In this document: one piece after another, positions 46,909 through 53,705 of the stretch
Layout of the letters: every line of letters starts with the position of its first letter
Numbering within the stretch: position 1 is the first letter of the stretch
Assembly (NCBI RefSeq): GCF_019263705.2
Contig: NZ_JADQDK010000001.1
Span: 5,766,001-5,830,000 of the forward strand
Direction: 5' to 3'
From: Pseudonocardia abyssalis
GTDB lineage: Bacteria; Actinomycetota; Actinomycetes; Mycobacteriales; Pseudonocardiaceae
Length of the DNA stretch: 64,000 nt
Notes under the pieces: generated by a model
The model's database searches: none
The model's input: the letters and a program-made list of their open reading frames with translations, nothing else
Told to the model about the DNA's origin: nothing
Position numbers and translations under genes: made by a program

Positions 46909-47541
46909 GTGTCCGTGTCGCCGAGTTCTGCGCCACGCAGGATCGAGATCCCGGATCCGGCCCGCGTCGTCGTGCTGGTCTCCGGGTCCGGGACCCTGCT
47001 GCAGGCCCTCCTCGACGCCGGGACCCAGGTCGTCGCCGTCGGCGCCGACCGGGCCGACATCGAAGGTCTCGCCCGCGCCGAGCGCGCAGGCGTCCCGACG
47101 TTCGTCCTGCGCGTCGCCGACCATCCCGACCGCGCCGCGTGGGACACCGCACTCGCGACGACCGTCGTCGCGCACCGCCCCGACCTGGTCGTCAGCGCCG
47201 GGTTCATGAAGATCCTCGGGCCGGGCTTCCTGTCCGGCGTCGGCGTGCCGGTCGTCAACACGCACCCCGCGCTGCTGCCGTCGTTCCCCGGGGTCCACGG
47301 GGTCGCCGATGCGCTCGCCTACGGCGTGAAGGTCACCGGTGCCACGGTCCACCTCGTCGACGAGGGTATGGACACCGGACCGGTGCTGGCCCAGGCCGCG
47401 GTGCCGATCGAGGACGGCGACACCGTCGACACGCTGCACGAACGCATCAAGATCGAGGAGCGGCGGTTGCTCGTGGGCACCGTCGCCGCGCTGGCCCGAG
47501 ACGGGGCCACCGTGACCGGACGAGAGGTGACCATTCCGTGA
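46909..47541 (+). CDS. purN: phosphoribosylglycinamide formyltransferase
   Basis: The 210-residue enzyme formylates GAR with 10-formyl-THF in purine synthesis. Motifs: VVVLVSGSGTLLQALLDA (phosphate loop; the usual Asn of GTNLQ is Leu), MKILGPGFL, the catalytic His in VNTHPALLPSFPGVHGV and Asp in VDEGMDTGPVLAQ. GTG at 46909 has GAGGA 7 nt upstream. A TAGGCT -10 (46859-46864) gives a leader of about 40 nt. purH follows after 85 nt. Confidence 0.94.
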   Translation: MSVSPSSAPRRIEIPDPARVVVLVSGSGTLLQALLDAGTQVVAVGADRADIEGLARAERAGVPTFVLRVADHPDRAAWDTALATTVVAHRPDLVVSAGFMKILGPGFLSGVGVPVVNTHPALLPSFPGVHGVADALAYGVKVTGATVHLVDEGMDTGPVLAQAAVPIEDGDTVDTLHERIKIEERRLLVGTVAALARDGATVTGREVTIP

Positions 47542-47626
47542 GCGAGCTTGCGAGCGAACCATCAGTGCAGCGACTCTGCGCTGAGACGTCCCGCTGCGGG
47601 ACGACCGAGCGCAGCGAGGTCGTTCG
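47542..47626 (+). repeat. palindrome-rich spacer between purN and purH
   Basis: The spacer holds GAGCGAGCTTGCGAGCGAA, a CGTCCCG-CTG-CGGGACG hairpin (47588-47604 region) and GACCGAGCGCAGCGAGGTC, another hairpin. The last overlaps the purH ribosome binding region. This wording, GAGCGCAGCGAG, recurs between genes in many actinobacteria and looks like a REP-type element. Confidence 0.5.
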
Positions 47627-49180
47627 ATGAGAAGGCCCGTGAAACGCGCTCTGATCAGCGTCTACGACAAGGCGGGCCTGCTGGAACTGGCCACCGGGCT
47701 GCACGCGCTCGGGGTGGAGATCGTGTCCACCGGCTCCACCGCGCAGCGCATCGCCGACGCCGGCGTGCCGGTCACGCCCGTCGAGCAGCTGACGGGGTTC
47801 CCGGAGTGCCTCGACGGGCGGGTCAAGACGCTGCACCCGCGCGTGCACGCCGGCCTGCTCGCCGACACCCGCAAGCCCGAGCACCTCGCGCAGCTCACCG
47901 AGCTGGGGATCGCCCCGTTCGACCTGCTCGTGTCGAACCTCTACCCGTTCACCGAGACGGTCGCCTCGGGCGCGACCCCGGCCGAGTGCGTCGAGCAGAT
48001 CGACATCGGCGGGCCCGCCATGGTCCGCGCGTCGGCGAAGAACCACGACAGCGTGGCCGTCGTCGTCGACCCCTCCCGCTACGAGTGGGTGCTGGAGCAG
48101 CTGAAGGACGGCGGGTTCTCCCTGGAGGACCGGCGCTTCCTCGCCGCCGACGCGTTCCGGCACACCGCCACCTACGACGTCGCCGTGGCGTCCTGGATGG
48201 GCAACGTGCTGGCCCCCGACCCCGACGGCGGCATCTTCCCGTCCTGGGTCGGCGCGAGCTGGGAGCGCGCGGCGACGCTGCGCTACGGCGAGAACCCGCA
48301 CCAGGCCGCTGCGCTCTACGTCTCCGGCGGCCCCGGCCTCGCCGCGGCCGAGCAGCTGCACGGCAAGGAGATGTCCTACAACAACTTCGTCGACGCCGAC
48401 GCGGCCTGGCGTGCGGCGCACGACCACGGTGACGTCCCGACCGTCGCGGTGATCAAGCACGCGAACCCGTGCGGGATCGCGGTCGGCGCCGACGTCGCCG
48501 AGGCGCACCGCAAGGCGCACGCCACCGACCCGACCAGCGCGTTCGGCGGGGTGATCGCCGCCAACGTCGAGGTCACGGTCGAGATGGCCGAGCAGGTGGC
48601 GGAGATCTTCACCGAGGTCGTCCTGGCCCCGTCCTACGCCGACGGCGCGGTGGAGGTGCTGACCCGCAAGAAGAACGTGCGCGTGCTGCGCCTCCCGGCC
48701 GCCCCGTCGCGTACCGGTGCGGAGCTGCGGCCGATCACCGGCGGGCTGCTGCTGCAGCAGCGCGACGCCCTCGACGCGCCCGGTGACGACCCGGCGTCCT
48801 GGACCCTCGCGTGCGGAGACGCCGCATCCCCCGAGGTGCTGGCCGATCTCGCGTTCGCCTGGCGGGCGTGCCGGTCGGTGAAGTCCAACGCGATCCTGCT
48901 CGCCGCGGGCGGCGCGGCCGTCGGGGTGGGGATGGGGCAGGTCAACCGGGTCGACGCGGCCCGCCTCGCGGTGACCCGCGCCGGCGACCGGGCCCGGGGC
49001 TCGGTGGCCGCGTCCGACGCATTCTTCCCCTTCCCGGACGGGCTCGAGGTGCTCCTGGAGGCGGGCGTGCGGGCGGTCGTGCAGCCCGGCGGCTCGGTGC
49101 GCGACCCGGAGGTCACGGCAGCCGCGGAGGCCGCGGGCGTCACCCTCTATCTGACGGGCACGCGCCACTTCGCGCACTGA
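47627..49180 (+). CDS. purH: bifunctional AICAR formyltransferase / IMP cyclohydrolase
   Basis: The 517-residue enzyme performs the last two steps to IMP. The N-terminal MGS-like cyclohydrolase domain has [33 protein letters not shown] and [16 protein letters not shown]. The C-terminal transformylase has [14 protein letters not shown], the catalytic [21 protein letters not shown], and [12 protein letters not shown] with a final [11 protein letters not shown]. Complete. It supplies IMP to guaB. A 22-bp repeat array begins 2 nt after its stop. Confidence 0.96.
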   Translation: MRRPVKRALISVYDKAGLLELATGLHALGVEIVSTGSTAQRIADAGVPVTPVEQLTGFPECLDGRVKTLHPRVHAGLLADTRKPEHLAQLTELGIAPFDLLVSNLYPFTETVASGATPAECVEQIDIGGPAMVRASAKNHDSVAVVVDPSRYEWVLEQLKDGGFSLEDRRFLAADAFRHTATYDVAVASWMGNVLAPDPDGGIFPSWVGASWERAATLRYGENPHQAAALYVSGGPGLAAAEQLHGKEMSYNNFVDADAAWRAAHDHGDVPTVAVIKHANPCGIAVGADVAEAHRKAHATDPTSAFGGVIAANVEVTVEMAEQVAEIFTEVVLAPSYADGAVEVLTRKKNVRVLRLPAAPSRTGAELRPITGGLLLQQRDALDAPGDDPASWTLACGDAASPEVLADLAFAWRACRSVKSNAILLAAGGAAVGVGMGQVNRVDAARLAVTRAGDRARGSVAASDAFFPFPDGLEVLLEAGVRAVVQPGGSVRDPEVTAAAEAAGVTLYLTGTRHFAH

Positions 49181-49182
49181 AC

Positions 49183-49329
49183 ACAGCGACTCGCGGGTCC
49201 GGAAACAGCGACTCGCGGGTCCGGAAACAGCGACTCGCGGGTCCGGAAACAGCGACTCGCGGGTCCGGAAACAGCGACTCGCGGGTCCGGAAACAGCGAC
49301 TCGCGGGATCTCGCTCCGCGAGTCGCTGT
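49183..49329 (+). repeat. 22-bp tandem array with terminal hairpin after purH
   Basis: Six direct copies of ACAGCGACTCGCGGG start every 22 bp (49183, 49205, 49227, 49249, 49271, 49293), separated by TCCGGAA. One inverted copy, CCGCGAGTCGCTGT (49316-49329), follows. The last direct and inverted copies form a 14-bp stem that can act as terminator for purH. The other copies could pair with the inverted one too. Confidence 0.95.
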
Positions 49330-49353
49330 TCTTCCGCTCGTGAGTCGCCGGTC

Positions 49354-49883
49354 TCAGGCCGTCGGGCAGGGGCCGGTGAGCAGGGTGGTCGGGGTGCCCT
49401 CGCCCGCGATCCGGCGCAGGGCGACGTCGGGGTGAGTCGTCGCCGTCGAGGTCGCCGGTGCCGCTGATCACCTGCTCGCCCGCCTCGCGCCGTCCGGTCC
49501 GCCCCGCACCGCCACCGCGACGACGGACTGCTCGCCCGCCCCGGACGTGACGATGCAGGTCTGCCCGCCGCACGCGGCGTCCTGGGCGTAGGCGGACTCG
49601 ACCGGCTCCACCGGTGTCGGCCCCTCCCCGGGCACGACGCGGGTGAGCAGCGCGCGCGGGAACCCGGTGTCCGGGGCGGACCCCTGCAGCCCGACGAGCC
49701 GCGCACCGTCGGCGAGCGCGACGTCGACGACGACCCCGCACCCGTCCTCGCGGCCCGGGACGGTGACCGGGTCGAACGTGGCCGGCGTGGCTGCGGCCGC
49801 CGGCGCCCGGCGACCGTGGGCGTGGAGCAGGCGGTGCAGACCAGCGCCGCGGCCCCCACAATGACGGCGATCGACCTACCCAT
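49354..49883 (-). pseudogene. frameshifted lipoprotein gene
   Basis: From ATG at 49883 a clear lipoprotein signal reads MGRSIAVIVGAAALVCTACSTPTVAG, then the frame degrades. A second frame continues with ATPATFDPVTVPGREDGCGVVV, DVALADGARLVGLQGSAP and AACGGQTCIVTSGAGEQSVV. A third holds EAGEQVISGTGDLDGDD. A further shift gives HPDVALRRIAGEGTPTTLL and TGPCPTA, then a stop at 49354. At least three indels separate these pieces, so a small secreted lipoprotein of about 175 residues has been lost. The paired cysteines suggest disulfides. The function is unknown. Confidence 0.75.
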
Positions 49884-49931
49884 GATCGTCGTGCTGGCGC
49901 GCCGCGGTTAACCGGTGGCGGCCGCCCTAGG

Positions 49932-50998
49932 TGTACTGCCCACAGAGGTTGAGAACGACACGCGACAGATGATCTTGGCGTAAGGGAGGGCCTCCAGGTC
50001 CGGTGTGGATAGCGACATCTGCACCCGACCCAAGGAGGCCCTCGTGCTCCACCGTAACGCCCCGCTGTCCGAGACCGGCCGGCTCCGCCTCGCCCGCTGC
50101 GTCGTCGAGGACGGGTGGCCACTGCGCCGCGCCGCGGAACGGTTCCAGGTCTCAGTCGGCACCGCGAAGCGTTGGTCAAGCCGCTACCGCACCGAAGGCC
50201 CAGCCGGGATGGTCGACCGTTCCTCCCGCCCGCACCACAGCCCGAACCAAACCCCGACCCGCACCGAGCGACGCATCATCAAAGTCCGGGTCCTGCGCCG
50301 CTGGGGACCGGCCCGGATCGGGTTCCTGCTCGGCATCGCCTCCTCCACCGTGCACCGGGTCCTGACCCGCTTCGGCATGGCCCGTCTGGCCCACCTCGAC
50401 CGCACCACCGGCCAGACCGTCCGCCGCTACGAACACAAACAGCCTGGTGACCTGGTCCACGTCGACATCAAGAAGCTGGGCAACATCCCCGACGGCGGCG
50501 GCCACAAGACCCTCGGCCGCGCCGCTGGCCGCCGCAACAGAGGTAGCCGAAAGATCGGCTACAGCTACCTGCACAACGCCCTGGACGACCACTCACGCCT
50601 GGCCTACACCGAGATCCTGCCCGACGAGCGCAAGACCACCGCGGCACAGTTCTGGGCCCGCGCCGCGGCCTGGTTCCACGCACAAGGCATCGAGAACATC
50701 GCCCGCGTCCTGACCGACAACGGGTCCTGCTACCGCTCCCGCGACTTCGCCCAAGCCCTGCACAACACCGACACCGTCCACAAACGGACCCGCCCCTACC
50801 GGCCCCAAACCAACGGCAAGGTCGAGCGGTTCAACCGCACCCTGCTCGACGAATGGGCCTACGCCCAGCCCTACCGCACCGAGACCGCCCGACGAGCCGC
50901 CTTGCCCGACTGGCTGCACTACTACAACCATCACCGCGGACACACCGCGATCGGCGGCCCACCCGCCACCCGAGTCCCCAACCTCACGGGACAGAACA
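49932..50998 (+). mobile_element. IS481-family insertion sequence, complete
   Basis: The element is 1067 bp. Imperfect terminal inverted repeats read TGTACTGCCCACAGAGG on the left and TGTTCTGTCCCGTGAGG on the right (12 of 17 match). Both flanks carry CCTAGG (49926-49931 and 50999-51004), a target duplication of the NCTAGN type described for IS481. The single transposase is intact. It lies between the broken lipoprotein gene and the erm remnant. Confidence 0.88.
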
Positions 50999-51003
50999 CC
51001 TAG
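50044..51003 (+). CDS. IS481-family transposase
   Basis: The 319-residue transposase has an N-terminal helix-turn-helix (LSETGRLRLARCVVEDGWPLRRAAERFQVSVGTAKRW) and an rve integrase core with the DDE triad Asp141 (LVHVDIKKLG), Asp225 (VLTDNGSCY) and Glu261 (GKVERFNRTLLDEW), D-35-E spacing. GTG at 50044 is preferred; a GTG at 50005 is possible. The last sense codon straddles the right end. The TAG stop (51001-51003) lies wholly in the flanking target duplication, so the element relies on CTAG target DNA to end its protein. Confidence 0.92.
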   Translation: MLHRNAPLSETGRLRLARCVVEDGWPLRRAAERFQVSVGTAKRWSSRYRTEGPAGMVDRSSRPHHSPNQTPTRTERRIIKVRVLRRWGPARIGFLLGIASSTVHRVLTRFGMARLAHLDRTTGQTVRRYEHKQPGDLVHVDIKKLGNIPDGGGHKTLGRAAGRRNRGSRKIGYSYLHNALDDHSRLAYTEILPDERKTTAAQFWARAAAWFHAQGIENIARVLTDNGSCYRSRDFAQALHNTDTVHKRTRPYRPQTNGKVERFNRTLLDEWAYAQPYRTETARRAALPDWLHYYNHHRGHTAIGGPPATRVPNLTGQNT

Positions 51004-51148
51004 GGTCGTCGGTACGGGTTGCGCCTCGACACGGCTGCGCCGCGTCCCCCGGACGTCGCACCGCTGATCCGCCCGCTCGCACGGGCCTCCGCCGTGCCCG
51101 ACGTCCGATCCGGAATCCCCTTCCCGATCGACGCGGAGCAGGTACCCC
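51004..51148 (+). other. short interval between IS and erm remnant
   Basis: No gene is visible in these 145 nt. The end carries CGCGGAGCAGG, a possible ribosome binding site for the 51149 ORF. Confidence 0.4.
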
Positions 51149-51355
51149 ATGTCCCGGTCCCACCCGTCCGGTGGCCGCCACGAGCTCGGCCAGAACCACC
51201 TCGTCGACGAGCGCCTCACCCGGCGCATCGCCGCACTCGTCACACCCGGGGCACCGACCCGGCACCTCGTCGGGCGGGCCGACCCGGTCACCGGCGTCCG
51301 GCCGCGTGACCTGACCGCGGAGCACCGGACATCCCTGCACCGGACGGCTCGATGA
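51149..51355 (+). pseudogene. internally deleted Erm-type 23S rRNA methyltransferase
   Basis: The 68-codon ORF begins MSRSHPSGGRHELGQNHLVDERLTRRIAALV, which matches the start of Erm rRNA adenine-N6-methyltransferases (RHELGQNFLVD motif). It ends GRADPVTGVRPRDLTAEHRTSLHRTAR, like the extreme C-terminus of the same family (RPRDL-aa-W). The whole catalytic middle, about 200 residues with the SAM-binding motifs, is missing. The reading frame is kept across the deletion. The product cannot methylate RNA. It indicates that the strain's lineage once carried an MLS-resistance methylase here. Confidence 0.75.
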
Positions 51356-51359
51356 CGGG

Positions 51360-51515
51360 TCAGCGCTCCCGGCGGGGGATCAGGCGCACCGCGGCGAACC
51401 CCGCGGCCAGCAGCGTGCACGCGGCGACGGCGTACCAGAGCGTGCCGAGCCCGTCGGTCGCGAGCGCGCCGGCGGGGAGCGCGAGGAACGCGGTGGAGCC
51501 GAGTTTGCCGTACAC
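51360..51515 (-). CDS. small LPXTG-anchor-like membrane protein
   Basis: The 51-residue protein reads VYGKLGSTAFLALPAGALATDGLGTLWYAVAACTLLAAGFAAVRLIPRRER. It has two hydrophobic segments and a basic end, like the short actinobacterial proteins annotated as LPXTG-anchor-domain proteins though lacking a true LPXTG. The GTG is 2 nt beyond the glycosyltransferase stop, so it is translated with that gene. It may be an accessory membrane subunit. Confidence 0.6.
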   Translation of the reverse strand: MYGKLGSTAFLALPAGALATDGLGTLWYAVAACTLLAAGFAAVRLIPRRER

Positions 51516-51517
51516 GC

Positions 51518-52612
51518 TCAGGCCTCGGCCGGGACCGGGGCGACGCCGTGGTGCCAGCCCGCGGCACGGCGGGCGAGCAGGTCGACGGCCGCGCGCAGGA
51601 ACACGGCCTGCTGCACCAGGTCGTAGCCGAACTCGACGACGACCGGCGCGGCGAGCAGCATCGCCCACACCCCGCGGCGGCGGACCGTCACCACCCGCTC
51701 GACGACGAACAGCACGGTGATCACGAGCCACGGGCCGCGCGGCGGACCCAGATCACCGCGCGCCGCGAACAGGGTCGTGGCCAGCAGGAACAGCGCGACG
51801 GCGACGATCCCGGCGTACATCGCGGCCTGTCGCAGGGCGTACGGCGCGGTGACGCGGGTGAGCCCGTAGGCGCGCAGGTTCTCCAGCGCGCCGCGCTGCC
51901 AGCGCAGCCGTTGGCGCCACAGATCGGACCAGGTCGTCATCACCTCGGTGACGACGACGCACTCGCGCGGCGACACGGTGCGGTGCCCGAGCGTGCGGAT
52001 CGCGAGGGTGATCTCGTTGTCCTCGGTGAGGGCGGCGGGGTCGTACACAGCGCCCGGGCGGCCCGGCAGCGTCCGGCCGCGGGCGTCGGCGACCTCGCGC
52101 AGGACCCGGGTGCGGAACAGGGTCGCGGTGCCGGTGAGCACCCGGGCCTCGCCCCGGCGGCGGCCGACCTCGCGGGCGTAGCGCGCGTACTCGTTGCGCT
52201 GCAGTGCGCCGACGAGCCCGCCGCCGTCGCGGCCGGTGAACACCCCGCCGACCGCCCCGATCCCGGGGTCGTCGGCCAGTCGGGTGACGGCGGCGGCGAG
52301 GAACCCGGGGACCAGGGCGGAGTCGGCGTCGACGACCAGGACGAGGTCGTCGTCGGTCGTCACCGGGAGCAGGGGCCCGAGGGCCTGGTCGAGCGCGCCG
52401 GCCTTGCGGTCGGTGTTGTCGACGGTGGTGACGACCTCGACGCCCGCCGCGGCGGCCACGGCGGCGGTGCGGTCGGTGCAGCGGTCGGCGATCACGATGA
52501 CCCGGTCGGGTGGCGGGGTCTGGGCCCGCAGCGAGGCGAGGGTGTCCGGCAGACTGCGTTCCTCGTCGTGCGCGGGTACGAGAGCCGTGACCCGTTGAAC
52601 CATGCAGTCCAT
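51518..52612 (-). CDS. family 2 glycosyltransferase, membrane-bound
   Basis: The protein of about 364 residues has an N-terminal GT-A domain (TALVPAHDEERSLPDTLASL; VVDADSALVPGFLAAAV; catalytic LTEDNEITLAI; acceptor motif RQRLRWQRGALENL) and C-terminal membrane helices (about 265-335). The motifs are those of processive-type GT2 enzymes related to N-acetylglucosaminyl or cellulose-like synthases. Probably exopolysaccharide synthesis. ATG at 52612, with a second in-frame ATG at 52603. It diverges from imuA'. Confidence 0.85.
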   Translation of the reverse strand: MDCMVQRVTALVPAHDEERSLPDTLASLRAQTPPPDRVIVIADRCTDRTAAVAAAAGVEVVTTVDNTDRKAGALDQALGPLLPVTTDDDLVLVVDADSALVPGFLAAAVTRLADDPGIGAVGGVFTGRDGGGLVGALQRNEYARYAREVGRRRGEARVLTGTATLFRTRVLREVADARGRTLPGRPGAVYDPAALTEDNEITLAIRTLGHRTVSPRECVVVTEVMTTWSDLWRQRLRWQRGALENLRAYGLTRVTAPYALRQAAMYAGIVAVALFLLATTLFAARGDLGPPRGPWLVITVLFVVERVVTVRRRGVWAMLLAAPVVVEFGYDLVQQAVFLRAAVDLLARRAAGWHHGVAPVPAEA

Positions 52613-52674
52613 TGTGTACGGCTGTTCGGTCTACTCCCAGACTTGTTCTTACGTCGTGCGTGCGCTACCCGGAC

Positions 52675-52719
52675 TTGAAGTAGGTGCGATCTCTCGATAC
52701 TGTTCGAACAGACGTTCGA
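52675..52719 (+). promoter_or_regulatory. imuA' promoter with LexA (SOS) box
   Basis: TTGAAG (52675-52680), 17 nt, TACTGT (52698-52703), then directly TCGAAC-AGAC-GTTCGA (52704-52719), a perfect copy of the actinobacterial SOS box TCGAAC-N4-GTTCGA. LexA bound there would cover the transcription start. Confidence 0.92.
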
Positions 52720-52775
52720 GCACGCCGACTTCCCCCCGGCGCGAGTTCCGCTACATCGTGACGGGGAGGCATGTC

Positions 52776-53528
52776 GTGGCCGAGGCCGCTGTCCGACGCA
52801 TGCCCGGGGATCCTCCCCGGGCCGACGCCGCGAGCCGGTTGGAGCTGGCCCGCGGGGTGCTGCGCGGCCTGGAGGACCGGGCCGCCGGCGTCCGGCCCGT
52901 CGCGGGTCCCGAGGCCGACGGGCGCGTACTGCCGGTGTCCGGCCCGTTGGCCCGGTTGCTGCCGGCCGGCGGGTTGCGTCGGGGGTCCGCGGTGTCGGTG
53001 CTGGGCGGTCCGGGGTCCACCTCGCTGCTGTTGGCGCTGGTCGCCGAGGCGTCGGCGGAGGGGGCGTGGGTGGGGGTCGTCGGACGTCCGGAGCTCGGGC
53101 TGGTCGCCGCGTCCGAGGCGGGCGTGCGGCTCGACCGACTGGCACTGGTGCCGCGGCCGGGTCGCGACCTGCTCGCCGTCACGGTGGCCCTGCTCGACGG
53201 GATGGACGTCGTCGCGGTGGCGGGAGGTGGGGTGCGCGCGGGCGACCGGCAGCGGCTCGTCGCCCGGGCCCGCCAGCGGGGTGCGGTGCTGGTCGCGCTG
53301 GGGCAGTGGCCGGGTGCCGACGTCGAGCTGAGCTGCGCCGACGCCCAGTGGCAGGGTCTGGGGACCGGGGCCGGGCGGCTGTGCGCGCGGCGGCTCCGGG
53401 TGGAACTGCGGGGGAAGGGGCTCGGTCCGGGGAGGGGTGGGCGGCTGCTGCTGCCGGCCGACGGTGGAGGCATGGGCGGCGCGCCCGAGATGGTCGTGCC
53501 GGCGCCGGTCGCCGCGGTGGCGGGATGA
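52776..53528 (+). CDS. imuA': mutasome protein ImuA'
   Basis: The 250-residue RecA-like protein without full ATPase motifs is needed for ImuB/DnaE2-dependent mutagenesis. Recognisable parts are LLPAGGLRRGSAVSVLGGPGSTSLLLALVAEAS (degenerate P-loop region), WVGVVGRPELGLVAASEAGVRLDRLALVPRPG and VALLDGMDVVAV. The GTG at 52776 is chosen because GGGGAGG stands 6 nt upstream; the open frame extends much farther back across the promoter. It lies behind the SOS box and is followed by the imuB leader ORF and imuB. Confidence 0.85.
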   Translation: MAEAAVRRMPGDPPRADAASRLELARGVLRGLEDRAAGVRPVAGPEADGRVLPVSGPLARLLPAGGLRRGSAVSVLGGPGSTSLLLALVAEASAEGAWVGVVGRPELGLVAASEAGVRLDRLALVPRPGRDLLAVTVALLDGMDVVAVAGGGVRAGDRQRLVARARQRGAVLVALGQWPGADVELSCADAQWQGLGTGAGRLCARRLRVELRGKGLGPGRGGRLLLPADGGGMGGAPEMVVPAPVAAVAG

Positions 53529-53633
53529 GGGCTCTCGCGCACCTTCCGTCGCTCCGCGCATGGTCGAGGGTGCGCGCGGCGCTGGGAGGTGCGCGGTGGG
53601 ACCGGGTGTGCGGGCGGATCCGGGAAGGTTGCC

Positions 53634-53705
53634 GCTCATGATCGCCAGGGGCGGCCCACAGGTGTCGCCCGTGAACCCTCCGCACCACTCCCGGCGATCA
53701 TGAGC
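53634..53705 (+). promoter_or_regulatory. inverted repeat enclosing the imuB start
   Basis: GCTCATGATCGCC (53634-53646) and GGCGATCATGAGC (53693-53705) are exact reverse complements, 46 nt apart. Each arm contains an ATG: the leader ORF start in the first, the imuB start in the second. Pairing would hide both start codons. Confidence 0.7.
53638..53703 (+). CDS. 21-residue leader ORF coupled to imuB
   Basis: ATG at 53638 follows GGGAAGG by 8 nt, the best ribosome binding site in the imuA'-imuB gap. It reads MIARGGPQVSPVNPPHHSRRS and stops with TGA at 53701-53703, overlapping the imuB ATG as ATGA. imuB itself has no Shine-Dalgarno sequence at this start. It is most simply a translational-coupling leader, perhaps a functional peptide. 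No homologue is known to me. Confidence 0.55.
   Translation: MIARGGPQVSPVNPPHHSRRS

Noticed and set aside
47542..47626. Purine riboswitch or PurR site before purH
   Set aside because: The spacer is explained by REP-like palindromes, and the purine aptamer core is absent.
49183..49329. 22-bp array as a CRISPR
   Set aside because: The spacers are identical 7-mers, far too short, and there are no cas genes nearby.
50005..50043. Upstream GTG at 50005 as transposase start
   Set aside because: Residues before 50044 do not belong to the IS481 transposase pattern, although use of this start cannot be excluded.
53589..53699. Upstream in-frame starts for imuB
   Set aside because: The added residues are unlike ImuB N-termini, and the ATG at 53700 is tightly coupled to the leader ORF.
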